Origin: Deltaproteobacteria bacterium
GTDB taxonomy: Bacteria > JADJOY01
Assembly (NCBI GenBank): GCA_016713535.1
Contig: JADJOY010000022.1
Span: 147,957-211,956, forward strand
DNA length: 64,000 nt
Reading direction: 5' to 3'
In this document: positions 55,705 to 64,000 of the stretch, one piece after another
Layout of the letters: each line of letters begins with the position of its first letter
Position numbering within the stretch: position 1 is the stretch's first letter
The notes under the pieces: generated by a model
What the model was told of the DNA's origin: nothing
Seen by the model: only the letters and a program-made list of their open reading frames with translations
Databases searched by the model: none
Program-made: the position numbers and the translations under genes

Positions 55705-56763
55705 TCAGGCGGCGAGTCGGCGAAGGGTCGCTTCGGCTTCGGCCATCAGCCCACCGATGAGCTCGGCCACGGTGGGCAGCGACTCGATGGTCCCCACCAC
55801 TTGACCCGTGGGCAGGATCCCGGCTTCCAGGTTGCCGTCCACCATCGTCGCCTTGGTGAGCATCGGCGCGTTCGCGGCCATCGCGAGCTGCGCCCACGTG
55901 AGCTCCTGGCTCTCGCGCATCGCGAGCCCCTCGCGGACGAGGTTGACGATCGACGTACCGGTCAGGTTGCGGAACCGCCATGCGTTCGCGAGCGCCCGGG
56001 GCAGCCGGAAGAGCGGGTTCGCGCGCTCGAGCCGATCGATCAGGTCCGTGCGGATCACGCGCTGCGGCGCGCCGTCGATGGCCGTCGTGACCACCGTGCC
56101 CATCAGGTTCGTCTTGAGATACGTCGCCTTCACGTCGTCGGGTACGCGGCTCTCCCGGGTCAGCAGGAAGCGCGTGCCCATGGCGATGCCCGCTGCGCCG
56201 TAGGCGAGCGCGGCCACCAGCCCACGTCCGTCGTGGAAACCACCAGCGCCGATCACCGGGATCGACACCGCCTTGGTCACCGAGGGCAACAGCAGCGAGG
56301 TCGCGATCGGCCCCGTGTGCCCGCCGCCCTCGTGCCCCTGGGCGATCACGGCGTCCACGCCCCACTCCGCCATCTTCTGGGCGTGCCTCGGAGCGCCGAT
56401 CGTGGGCATGGTGAGGACGCCGGCGTCCTTGAGCTTGCGGACCAGGTCCTTGGTCGGCGGGCTCGCGAAGCTGGTGAGGCGCACCCGCTCGCGGATCACC
56501 AGGTCGGCGAAGCGGCCGACGTCCGGCTGGTCCCCGCGCATGTTCACGCCGAACGGGCGGTCGGTGCGCTGCTTCACCTCGCGGATGGCGCTCTCGAGCT
56601 GTTCGAACGTCATCGTGGCCGCGGCGAGGATCCCGAAACCACCGGCGGCGCTCGTCGCCGAGGTGAGACGCACCCCGGACACCCAGCCCATGCCGGTCTG
56701 GACGATCGGGTACTCGCACCCGACCATCTCGCAGAAGCGAGTCCTGAGTGCCGCGAAGCTCAC
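55705..56763 (-). CDS. ipdC: IpdC-like nitronate monooxygenase-family flavoprotein
   Basis: A 352-residue FMN TIM-barrel protein of the nitronate monooxygenase/2-nitropropane dioxygenase family. Motifs are YPIVQTGMGWVSG, GFGILAAATM, PFGVNMRGDQP, VIAQGHEGGGHTG (the active-site His of the family) and VIGAGGFHDGRGLVAALAYG. IpdC acts in late steroid ring C/D degradation in actinobacteria as a CoA-ester reductase. The neighbours ipdA, ipdB and echA20 make this identity much more likely than nitronate oxidation. The GTG at 56763 overlaps the ipdB stop as GTGA. Confidence 0.88.
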   Translation of the reverse strand: MSFAALRTRFCEMVGCEYPIVQTGMGWVSGVRLTSATSAAGGFGILAAATMTFEQLESAIREVKQRTDRPFGVNMRGDQPDVGRFADLVIRERVRLTSFASPPTKDLVRKLKDAGVLTMPTIGAPRHAQKMAEWGVDAVIAQGHEGGGHTGPIATSLLLPSVTKAVSIPVIGAGGFHDGRGLVAALAYGAAGIAMGTRFLLTRESRVPDDVKATYLKTNLMGTVVTTAIDGAPQRVIRTDLIDRLERANPLFRLPRALANAWRFRNLTGTSIVNLVREGLAMRESQELTWAQLAMAANAPMLTKATMVDGNLEAGILPTGQVVGTIESLPTVAELIGGLMAEAEATLRRLAA

Positions 56764-57461
56764 TTTAGCCCCGCGCGGATCAGCTCGAGCTCGGCGGTGC
56801 TCGGGCGCCGCGTCTCGGGCACCGACGGCGGGACCACCAGCTCGAAGCTGGTCGCCGCGAGCACTTCGTCGACCGGGACCCCCGGGTGGACGCTCCTGAG
56901 TCGCATGCGATGGTCCGGGGTATCGAAGTCGAGGACGGCGAGGTTGGTCACCACCACGCGGATCTCGTGGAAGCGGCCCGCGAGCGGGCCGAGCGCGGCA
57001 GCGCGGTCGTAGCCCACGCCGCTCACCAGGTCGACGGATTCGACGAACACGTCCTTGCCGTGTTTCGGCACCCAGTAGCTGGTGGTGTGGCAGATGGTGT
57101 TGCCAGGGGCACCACGCACGCCGAGGAGCTGGCTCGACGGCTTTCGCCAGTCGCCGATGCACGACAGGTTCTGGTTGCCGAAGCGATCGAGCTGCGAGGC
57201 CCCCATGAACACGTGGCGCCGCCCCCACCACACCACGTCGAACACCTTGCGGTACGGCATCCAGCCTTCGACGACGCCCCACTCCTGCATCGCGGCGACG
57301 CCGTCCGTCAGCACCAAGTCGGGCGCGAACGTCTTCTTGGCGAGGCGAGCTCCGAGGGCCGGGACCGGCAACATCGGGCTCGCCATGATCTCGCCGTCGC
57401 CGCGAAACGCCTCGGCGCACGCGACTACACAGATCTCGTCACGGGTGGCGTCGGTGCTCAT
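56760..57461 (-). CDS. ipdB: IpdB, beta subunit of steroid ring-cleaving CoA hydrolase
   Basis: A 233-residue class I CoA-transferase-fold subunit. Visible are VLTDGVAAMQEWGVVEGWMP, GASQLDRFGNQNLSCIGDW, ICHTTSYWVPKHG and VHPGVPVDEVLAATSFELVV. The SENG-type motif that carries the catalytic Glu in true CoA transferases is not seen. This agrees with IpdAB, which opens the last steroid ring (COCHEA-CoA) hydrolytically and does not transfer CoA. It overlaps both ipdA (ATGA) and ipdC (GTGA), so the three are translationally coupled. Confidence 0.9.
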   Translation of the reverse strand: MSTDATRDEICVVACAEAFRGDGEIMASPMLPVPALGARLAKKTFAPDLVLTDGVAAMQEWGVVEGWMPYRKVFDVVWWGRRHVFMGASQLDRFGNQNLSCIGDWRKPSSQLLGVRGAPGNTICHTTSYWVPKHGKDVFVESVDLVSGVGYDRAAALGPLAGRFHEIRVVVTNLAVLDFDTPDHRMRLRSVHPGVPVDEVLAATSFELVVPPSVPETRRPSTAELELIRAGLK

Positions 57462-58309
57462 CGGCTCTTCACCGCCTCCACGTAGGCCGCGTGGCTCGGC
57501 GCATCGAGATAGCGTTCCTTGAACTTCGCCCACGCGGCGGGATCCTTCGCGGTCGCCGCGTACTCCTTCTGGAAGGCCTCGTCCCGCCCGTAGTCGGTCG
57601 GGCATTCGGTGAAGTGCGCCCCCATCGGCGCCTCGACCACGCCGTCCACCATCATGCGGTCGATCAGGAGCGACTGGATCGGGCCCTCTTCTCGCAGCTT
57701 CTCGGTAGGGACGATCCGCTCGCAGCTCAAGAAGCGGCGCTTCGCGGCCATGCAGAAGAGGTCGTCGAAATACGGGTCCGGGCCCAGGTACTGACCGTTT
57801 CCGCGGGCGTCGGCGCGGTTCATGTGGACGAGCGCGGCGTCGAGCTCGAGCGCGGGCATGGCGACCAGCTCCTCGCCATCGGCGTACGGCGACCGAACCG
57901 TCCTCAACGCCGGGTTGATCCGCATCACGTCCGAGCCGAGCCCGGCGCGTGTCGGCAGGAACGGCAGCCGGTACGCCGCGGCGCGCAGCCCCCACTGGAA
58001 CATCCCCTCGTCGAGCTCCATCGCGTCGACGGAGCCAGCCTCGCGGGCCTTGCGGAAGTGCGGCTCGAGGGGGATCGAGTCGAGCGACACGAAGCCGTAG
58101 ATCACCTTCCTCGCCTTGCCGACGGCACACAGGATCCCGACGTCCGGCCCGCCGTACGACACGATCGTGAGGTCGCGAAGTGGCGAGCGGGCGATCGCGC
58201 GCACCAACGACATCGGCTTGCGCCGTGACCCCCACCCGCCGATCCCGATCGTCATGCCGTCGCGGAGCTCCGCGACGACGTCGTCCTCGGTGATGCGCTT
58301 GTCCGCCAT
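57458..58309 (-). CDS. ipdA: IpdA, alpha subunit of steroid ring-cleaving CoA hydrolase
   Basis: A 283-residue alpha subunit of the CoA-transferase fold. GMTIGIGGWGSRRKPMSLVR near the N-terminus, LTIVSYGGPDVGILCAVGKA, and VHMNRADARGNGQYLGPDPY are the recognisable family parts. With IpdB it forms the hydrolase that cleaves the last carbocyclic ring of steroids. The ATG at 58309 has GGGGAG about 10 bases upstream. It follows echA20 by 17 bases and overlaps ipdB by 4. Confidence 0.9.
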   Translation of the reverse strand: MADKRITEDDVVAELRDGMTIGIGGWGSRRKPMSLVRAIARSPLRDLTIVSYGGPDVGILCAVGKARKVIYGFVSLDSIPLEPHFRKAREAGSVDAMELDEGMFQWGLRAAAYRLPFLPTRAGLGSDVMRINPALRTVRSPYADGEELVAMPALELDAALVHMNRADARGNGQYLGPDPYFDDLFCMAAKRRFLSCERIVPTEKLREEGPIQSLLIDRMMVDGVVEAPMGAHFTECPTDYGRDEAFQKEYAATAKDPAAWAKFKERYLDAPSHAAYVEAVKSR

Positions 58310-58326
58310 GGCGCTCGCAGCTCCCC

Positions 58327-59094
58327 TCAGCCCTTCTTCACGCCGAAGCCGGCGTCCCGCTTCTCGACGAATGCATCGCGCGCCTGGTCGGCGACGCCGC
58401 TCAGGTTGAGCTCGAACGTGAAGCCTTGCTCGAAGCGGTAGCTGCGCTTCACGTCCCACAGGTCGATGCCGTTGAGAGCCTCCTTGGCTGCGCGGATCAC
58501 GGCCGGGCTCTTGGCCGCGATCTGGGACGCGACCCGGTGGGCGGTGTCGCGTAGCTTCTCCCGGGGCACCACCTCGAGCACCGAGCCGAAGTGCAGCAGC
58601 TCGCGCGCGGTGACGTTCGTGGCGGTGTAGACCATCGCGCGCATCTTGTGCTGCGGCACGAGCCGCGCCAGATGGGTCGCGGCGCCGAGCGCGCCTCGAT
58701 CGACCTCGGGCAGCCCGAAATAGGCGTCGTCGGAGGCGATGATGACGTCGGCATTGCCGACCAGCCCGACACCCCCGCCCAGGCAGAAGCCGTGGACCGC
58801 GGCGATCACCGGCACGGCGCACTCGTAGACCGCGGCGAACGCCGCGTAGCAGCCACGGTTCGCGCCGATCAGGGCGTCGAAGCCCTGGGTGGCCTGCATC
58901 TCCTTGATGTCGACGCCGGCGTTGAAGCCCTTGCCCTCCGCGGTCAGCACGACCACCCGCACCTCGGGATCGTGACCGAGCGAGCGGACGAGGTCGGCGA
59001 GCTCGAACCAGCCCTTCACCGTCAGCGCGTTCACCGGCGGGTGGTTCATGACCACCGTCGCGATGCCGTCCTTCACCTCACGCGAGATCGGCAC
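58327..59094 (-). CDS. echA20: EchA20-like enoyl-CoA hydratase (HIEC-CoA hydrolase type)
   Basis: A 255-residue crotonase-fold protein that matches mycobacterial EchA20 strikingly by memory: GFNAGVDIKEMQ, ALIGANRGCYAAFAAVYECA, VPVIAAVHGFCLGGGVGLVG, RGALGAATHLARLVPQHKMR, LLHFGSVLEVVP, and RFEQGFTFELNLSGVADQAR. EchA20 opens a ring of the bicyclic steroid remnant just before IpdAB. It sits next to ipdA, as in actinobacteria. Intact. Confidence 0.92.
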   Translation of the reverse strand: MPISREVKDGIATVVMNHPPVNALTVKGWFELADLVRSLGHDPEVRVVVLTAEGKGFNAGVDIKEMQATQGFDALIGANRGCYAAFAAVYECAVPVIAAVHGFCLGGGVGLVGNADVIIASDDAYFGLPEVDRGALGAATHLARLVPQHKMRAMVYTATNVTARELLHFGSVLEVVPREKLRDTAHRVASQIAAKSPAVIRAAKEALNGIDLWDVKRSYRFEQGFTFELNLSGVADQARDAFVEKRDAGFGVKKG

Positions 59095-59128
59095 GACTCT
59101 TCCCCTCTTCTTCGGCGCCGCGGGCGGC

Positions 59129-59929
59129 TCAGCCGCGCTTCGGCGCCGAGGTGGTGTTCTTCGCCGCGTCCAGGAACGCCGGGCGCTCGCCGCCGCCGTG
59201 CACCACGATCGCGGCGCCGCTCACGTAGCTCGCCAGCGGCGACGCCAGGAACAGGCAGACGTCGGCGATCTCGCGTGGGTCGGCGAGGCGACCGAGCGGC
59301 ACCGTGGCGCCGACGGACGCGATCCCGGCCTCGTCCCCGTAGTGGAGGTGGGATTGCTCGGTGCGGATCATTCCGCCCGTCACGGCGTTCACGCGCACCT
59401 TGGGGGCCCACTCCACCGCCAGCGTCTGCGTCAGGTTGAGCAGGCCGGCCTTCGCGGCGCCGTAGGCGGCGGTGCCCGGCGATGGGCGCGTGCCGCTGAC
59501 GCTCGCGATGTTCACGATCGAGCCACCACCCGCCTGGTTCTGCATCACCGCGTTGGCGCGCTGGGCGAGCACGAACGGGGCGGTGAGGTTGAGCTCGAGG
59601 ATCTTGGCGAAGAACCGCGGTGAGACCGTGGCGGCGTCCGCATGGGGAGAGCCGCCTGCGTTGTTGACCAGCACGTCGAGGCGTCCGAAGCGCTCGACCG
59701 CGACCCCGACCAGACGATCGACGTCCTCGGGCGAGCGCACGTCGGCCGGCACGAAGACGGCGCCGCGCCCACCGGCCACGATCGGGTCCGCAGGCTCGTT
59801 CCGCCCACAGATGACCACGTGCGCTCCCGCCTCCAGGAACGCCACCGTGATCCCCCGGCCGACGCCCTTGGCGCCCCCGGTGACGAGGACGACCTGCCCG
59901 GTGAAGTCGAGCGCCGACGCAGCAGCCAT
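59129..59929 (-). CDS. Short-chain dehydrogenase in HIP operon
   Basis: A 266-residue classical SDR: TGGAKGVGRGITVAFLEAG, VLVNNAGGSPHADAATV, INIASVSG-like IVNIASVSGTRP, YGAAKAGLLNLTQTLAVEW (YxxxK), and the C-terminal SYVSGAAIVVHGGGERPAF. In steroid clusters SDRs next to echA20 oxidise or reduce the ring hydroxyl/keto groups of HIP-CoA intermediates; IpdF is one. The operon position supports such a role, but I cannot tell IpdF from its relatives by eye. Confidence 0.85.
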   Translation of the reverse strand: MAAASALDFTGQVVLVTGGAKGVGRGITVAFLEAGAHVVICGRNEPADPIVAGGRGAVFVPADVRSPEDVDRLVGVAVERFGRLDVLVNNAGGSPHADAATVSPRFFAKILELNLTAPFVLAQRANAVMQNQAGGGSIVNIASVSGTRPSPGTAAYGAAKAGLLNLTQTLAVEWAPKVRVNAVTGGMIRTEQSHLHYGDEAGIASVGATVPLGRLADPREIADVCLFLASPLASYVSGAAIVVHGGGERPAFLDAAKNTTSAPKRG

Positions 59930-59961
59930 GGGAGACCCGAAAGATCCCGGCGTCGCGCCGC

Positions 59962-60867
59962 TCAGGTTCCGTAGACCTTCTGCGCCGGCACCGCTCGCGC
60001 CAGCAGCTCACGGATCGCCGGCCCCACCTCGGCCGGCGCCCAGCGATCGCCCTTGTCGACCTCCGGGCCGGTGCGCCAGCCGTCGGCGACCGAGATCTTG
60101 CCGCCCGCGACCTCGAACACGCAGCCGCTCACGTCGCGGGAGTCCGAGCTACCGAGCCACACCACCAGGGGCGAAACGTTGGCCGGATCCATGGCATCGA
60201 AGCCGCTCTCGGGCCGCTTCATCATGTCCTTGAACACGTCCTCGGTCATGCGGGTGCGAGCCGCCGGCGCGATCGCGTTGGCGGTCACGCCGTACCGCTT
60301 GAGCTCGGCGGCCTGAACGAGCGTGAGCGCGGCGATACCTGCCTTCGCGGCCGAATACGTCCCCTGCGCGACGCTCCCCTGAAGGCCTGCGCCCGAGCTG
60401 GTGTTGATGATGCGCGCGTCGACGGCGTGCCCGGCCTTGACCTGATCCCGCCAGTAGGCCGCGGCATGTCGCGCCACGCAGAAGTGGCCCTTGAGGTGGA
60501 CCCGGACGACCGCGTCCCATTCTTCCTCGGAGGTGCTGACGAACATCCGGTCGCGCAGGAACCCGGCGTTGTTGACGACCACGTCGAGCCGGCCGAAGGC
60601 TTCCATGGCGGCCTTGACGAGCCGTCCACCGCCCGCGAAGTCGGCGATGTCCTCGCCGTTGGCGATCGCCTGCCCGCCCGCCGCGCGGATCTCGTCCACC
60701 ACCTCGCCAGCCGGGCTGGTCGAGTTGCCGCTTCCGTCGAGCGCCGCCCCAAGGTCGTTCACCACGACCTTGGCACCCTCACGGCCGAACGCCAGGGCAT
60801 GGGCGCGACCGATACCACGGCCGGCTCCGGTGATGATCACTACCCGTCCGTCACACAGTCCCGCCAT
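59962..60867 (-). CDS. Short-chain dehydrogenase, Hsd4A/17beta-HSD4-like (paralogue 2)
   Basis: A 301-residue SDR starting MAGLCDGRVVIITGAGRGIG. Further motifs are VVVNNAGFLRDRMFV, INTSSGAGLQGS, TYSAAKAGIAALTLVQAAE (YxxxK) and DSRDVSGCVFEVAGG. It is a paralogue of the SDR at 30365-31276, sharing the long C-terminal extension (DRWAPAEVGPAIRELL). The group dehydrogenates 3-hydroxyacyl-CoA esters. It may act before the adjacent thiolase. The ATG at 60867 is 17 bases after the thiolase stop. Confidence 0.85.
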   Translation of the reverse strand: MAGLCDGRVVIITGAGRGIGRAHALAFGREGAKVVVNDLGAALDGSGNSTSPAGEVVDEIRAAGGQAIANGEDIADFAGGGRLVKAAMEAFGRLDVVVNNAGFLRDRMFVSTSEEEWDAVVRVHLKGHFCVARHAAAYWRDQVKAGHAVDARIINTSSGAGLQGSVAQGTYSAAKAGIAALTLVQAAELKRYGVTANAIAPAARTRMTEDVFKDMMKRPESGFDAMDPANVSPLVVWLGSSDSRDVSGCVFEVAGGKISVADGWRTGPEVDKGDRWAPAEVGPAIRELLARAVPAQKVYGT

Positions 60868-60884
60868 CGCTCGCTCCGCTCTGC

Positions 60885-62039
60885 TCAGCTCAGCCGTTCC
60901 ACGATCGTCACGTTCGCCTGCCCCCCGCCCTCGCACATGGTCTGGAGGCCGAACCGGCCGCCCGTGCGGTCGAGCTCGCCGAGCAACGTGGTCATCAGGC
61001 GTGCGCCCGACGCGCCGAGTGGATGGCCGAGCGCGATCGCGCCGCCGTTCGGATTCACCTTCGACGGATCGGCTCCCGTCTCCTTGAGCCAGGCCAGCAC
61101 CACCGGCGCGAAGGCCTCGTTGATCTCGACGGCGTCGATGTCCCCGATCTTCAGGCCCGTCTTCTTCATCGCGTACGCGGTCGCCGGGATCGGCGCGGTG
61201 AGCATCCACACCGGGTCCGCACCGCGCACGCTCAGGTGATGGATCCGCGCGCGTGGCTTGAGTCCGTGCTCCTTCACCGCGCGCTCCGAGGCGATCAGCA
61301 ACGCGGCCGCACCGTCCGAGATCTGGCTCGCGACCGCCGCGGTCAGACGACCTCCTTCGGCGAGCGTCTTGAGGGACGCCATCGCCTGGAGCGTGGTCTC
61401 GCGGCGCGGCCCCTCGTCGCGCATCACACCCTCGAGCGGGGCGATCTCGCGGTCGAAGCGGCCTTCGTCCTGAGCGCGAATGGCACGCTGGTGGCTCTCG
61501 AAGGCGAACCGCTCCATCTCCTCGCGGCTGCAGTCCCACTTCGCGGCGATCATCTCCGCGGCGCGAAACTGCGAGACCTCTTGGCCGCCGTAACGTGCCT
61601 GCCAGCCCTTCGATCACGAGAACGGATCGGTGAAACCGAGCTGCGCCGCGCACGTCATCGCGGAGGCGATCGGGATCTGGCTCATGTTCTGGACGCCACC
61701 CGCGATCACCAGGTCCTGGGTGCCGCTCATGACGCCCTGGGCCGCGAAGTGAACGGCCTGTTGTGACGAACCGCACTGACGATCGATCGTGGTCCCGGGA
61801 ATCTCCTCGGGTAACCCCGCCGCGAGCCAGCAGGTGCGCGCGATGTCTCCCGCCTGTGGGCCGATCGTATCGACGCACCCGAAGACCACGTCCTCCACCG
61901 CCGCCGGATCGATCTTCGTCCGCGCCACGAGCTCCTTCAGCACGTGGGCCCCGAGGTCCGCCGGGTGTACCTGGCTCAAGCCACCCCGTCGTCTTCCGAC
62001 CGGAGTGCGGACCGCGTCGATGATGTACGCCTCGGCCAT
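60885..62039 (-). CDS. fadA6: FadA6-like thiolase with in-frame TGA
   Basis: Thiolase of about 384 codons, first gene of the operon. The nucleophilic Cys is in DRQCGSSQQAVHFAAQG, the His in [15 protein letters not shown] and the second Cys in MCEGGGQANV. The reading frame is interrupted at 61614-61616 by TGA between TDPFS and SKGWQARYGGQEVSQF; relatives have Gly there, so one base (GGA to TGA) explains it. FadA6 performs the thiolytic step in HIP degradation. GGAGGAGATACACCG precedes the ATG at 62039, and a perfect KstR-type box lies 42 bases further upstream. Confidence 0.88.
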
Positions 62040-62081
62040 CGGTGTATCTCCTCCGGGCGCGCGGCCCGCTCCAGCGCCAAG

Positions 62082-62095
62082 TAGAACACGTTCTA
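62082..62095. promoter_or_regulatory. KstR-type operator, perfect palindrome (TAGAACACGTTCTA)
   Basis: Arms TAGAAC and GTTCTA with a 2-base centre match KstR consensus TNNAACNNGTTNNA. The outer bases are also partly symmetric (AAGTAGAAC...GTTCTATTT). It is upstream of the eleven-gene HIP operon and is the strongest of the three copies. Confidence 0.72.
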
Positions 62096-62412
62096 TTTGG
62101 CGCGCCAACCGCCCCCGCCGGACCGCGACGGCCGCGCCCTGGTGCGTCGGATTCCGCACGCCTCGCCGTCACGATGCACCACGCAGCGTTACGTCTGGCC
62201 GGCGTGCGGAGATCCCCTCTCGATGACGAACCCGGACAATCCGCCCCGTCTGCGCGGCAACCTGTCCGGCGTCGGGCGCTTGCGGACGGAAGGTCCGGGC
62301 GCATCGACCGACATTTGCAGACGCGGCCACCCGCGCGCCGGTGGCACGCTCGATGCTTTCGATCGTGGTGGAGGCGTCTCGTACCCGACTTCGATCGACC
62401 ACCCCACCTGGA
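62096..62412. other. Gene-free region between HIP operon and MurJ-like gene
   Basis: About 320 bases with no convincing gene on either strand. Short open frames here lack family features and good start sites. Besides the KstR-type box at its left end I see no clear promoter for the flippase gene. Confidence 0.5.
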
Positions 62413-64000
62413 CGTGACCTCACCCGACCCCCATCCGCTCGGCAAGGCTCAGCGCATCCGCTCGGCCTCGGCGGCCCTGTTCGCGATCGGCATCACGTCG
62501 CTCGCGCTGCGCTTCATCTCGATCGCGGTGGTCGCGGCGCACTTCGGCGCCGGGCTCGACACCGACGTCCTCTTCCTCGGCCAGCTCCTCCCGGTGATGC
62601 TCGGGTTCCACAGCCGCTCGGTGCTGCACCTGTCGCTCGTACCCAAGTTCGTGGCGACCCGGAACCACCGCGGGCAAGGCGAGGCCTGGGCGCTCGCCAG
62701 CAGCTTCGCGAACCTGGCTCTCGCGTCGCTCGCGATCGTGGCGATCGGCTACGCGGCCGCGGCTCCGCTCGCGGTTCACGTCCTGCCGGGCCTCGCCGGT
62801 GAGGGTGCCGCGCGATTCGTGCGCGTCACTCGCATCGTCTCGCCGGTGATCGTGCTCTTTCCCGCGTTCGCTCTCGGCGAGGCCCTCCTCTACTCCTACC
62901 GGCGCTACACCACGGCGGCGCTCGCGACGCTGCTACCGAGCCTCGGCCTGATCCTGGGCGTCGTCACGCTCGGCCCCACCCACGGAATCGACGGTGCATC
63001 GTGGGGGCTCGTGTCCGGCTACGCGCTCCAGGCGCTGGTGGTGCTGCCGCAGCTCGCTCCCTATCACCGGCACTTCCGGCTCGGTGTCGACTGGCGCTCG
63101 CCGGCGCTGCGCGAGGTGCTGCGCCAGGTGACACCGACGGCGGCGTTCTCCCTCGCGGTCGTCGGCGGGTTCGCCGTCGCCGCCGTGCTCGCCTCGCACC
63201 TCGGCCCGGGGCGGGTGGCCGCGTTCCGCTACGGCACCTCGGTGCTCGCCGTGCTACCCACCCTCGTGCAGGGCTCGCTGGTGTCGCCGCTCTACCCACG
63301 CATGGCAGCTCTCGCAGCCGACGGTGACACCGCGCGCCTGCGTCAGCTCGTGGTGTCCTTCATCCGCATCGCGAGCGTCGTGCTGATGCCGATCACCGCG
63401 CTCGTCATCGTCCTGCGCGAGCCGATGGTGGGCGCCCTGTTCGTGCGGGGCCGCTTCACCGCGGCGGATGCCCAGCTCACCTCGCAGGTGGTGCTGGGCT
63501 TCGCGCCGTGGATCGCGGCGATCGTGCTGAACCAGGTGCCGACCTACCTGGCGATGTCCCTCGGCGAGGCGCGCAAGATCGCGGCGCTCGTGCTCGGACT
63601 GCTCCTGCCGATGACCGCGGTCGGTTTCGTGCTGTCGCGGCTCTACGACGTGGGAGGGATCGCGCTCGCCTTCAGCCTCAACTCGTGGGTCTCCCTCCCT
63701 CCTGCTGCTGGTGCTGCGTGGGCGCATCGGACACCTCGGGACCGTCGCGGTCGCACGCGCGAGCTACCGTCCGCTCCTCGCCGCGATCACGATGGCGTTG
63801 CTGGTGATGCCGCTCGAGCGCTCGTCGTCCGCGTACCTGGCGAGCCACGCGGCGGCGCTCGGGATCGGCTCGATGAGCCTCGCCCGGCTCGCGCAGACCG
63901 CGCTCCTCGCCGCGCTCGGTATCGCCCTCTACGTCCCGATCGCGCGGCTCTTCCGGGTACCGGAGATCGCGAGCCTGGTGGACTGGCTGCGCCGGGTGCC
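62413..64000 (+). CDS. MurJ/MviN-like lipid flippase, 3' end outside window, frameshifted
   Basis: A polytopic membrane protein read continuously from the GTG at 62413 to the window end, of the MurJ/MviN (MOP exporter) type. Segments are ALFAIGITSLALRFISIAVV, VVAAHFGAGLDTDVLFLGQL, VTRIVSPVIVLFPAFALGEA, VAAFRYGTSVLAVLPTLVQG, SLVSPLYPRMAALAADGD and FVRGRFTAADAQLTSQVVLG, with about ten or more membrane helices. MurJ flips lipid II for peptidoglycan; relatives move other lipid-linked sugars. An extra base in TCCCTCCCTCC (63691-63702) shifts the last part. The start is uncertain. It is divergent from the steroid operon. Confidence 0.8.

Noticed and set aside
57040-60240. GAACACGT strings inside the HIP operon as further KstR sites
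   Set aside because: They lie in coding sequence and lack the second half GTTNNA, so they do not fit the consensus.

Overview
The window is a GC-rich bacterial chromosome segment with dense, mostly operonic genes and no rRNA, tRNA, CRISPR array or insertion sequence that I could find. Several exported lipoproteins and two FadL-type outer-membrane proteins point to a Gram-negative cell. The mix of genes (K+-independent H+-pyrophosphatase, many acyl-CoA dehydrogenases, SDRs, an amidohydrolase, several radical SAM proteins) recalls uncultured lineages once grouped with Deltaproteobacteria, such as Myxococcota or Binatota. That placement is inference only.

Layout. 0-5 kb: the end of an acyl-CoA ligase, a TetR regulator with a palindromic operator next to pyrD, a small lipoprotein and thiC. 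4.8-11.6 kb: a DegT-type aminotransferase, an exported unknown protein, two radical SAM/SPASM-like proteins, a YkgJ-like Cys-rich protein and a divergent B12-type radical SAM protein, which may form an undescribed biosynthetic group. 11.8-20.4 kb: DEAD-box helicase, trpD-like gene, ruvB, cyclophilin, small HTH protein, ferredoxin, and a dehydrogenase-FGGY kinase-class II aldolase operon. 20.7-29.5 kb: H+-pyrophosphatase, Kup potassium transporter, two tandem FadL-like proteins and a PQQ-type sugar dehydrogenase lipoprotein. 29.5-36.6 kb: lipid-type catabolic genes (amidohydrolase, SDRs, enoyl-CoA hydratase, flavin reductase, thiolase). 36.8-42.4 kb: sucA-sucB-lpd, the complete 2-oxoglutarate dehydrogenase complex. 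42.4-50.4 kb: a 4-hydroxybutyryl-CoA dehydratase-like protein, PAP2 phosphatase, FKBP, cytochrome P450, aldehyde dehydrogenase and a DUF35/SCP-x-type thiolase pair. 51.1-62.0 kb: one eleven-gene operon. From 62.4 kb to the end: a MurJ-like flippase, cut by the window edge.

The best-supported system is the 51.1-62.0 kb operon. It carries FadE30-like, two small FadE32/33-like and FadE31-like acyl-CoA dehydrogenases, IpdC, IpdB, IpdA, EchA20, two SDRs and a FadA6-like thiolase. This is the gene set that actinobacteria use to degrade the steroid C/D-ring remnant (HIP). A perfect TAGAAC-AC-GTTCTA palindrome lies upstream of its first gene. Two near copies of the site lie upstream of an Hsd4A-like SDR and of the DUF35/thiolase pair. 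All three fit the KstR operator consensus TNNAACNNGTTNNA, which suggests one steroid or isoprenoid-lipid regulon spread over more than 30 kb. Propionyl-, acetyl- and succinyl-CoA made there could feed the adjacent 2-oxoglutarate dehydrogenase/TCA genes.

Caution: about twenty single-base frameshifts interrupt otherwise conserved genes, including thiC, hppA, kup, sucA and pyrD, many of them at homopolymers. There is also one in-frame TGA in the FadA6-like thiolase. The simplest reading is uncorrected long-read or draft-assembly error, not mass pseudogenisation. Coordinates for these genes span the whole reconstructed gene.
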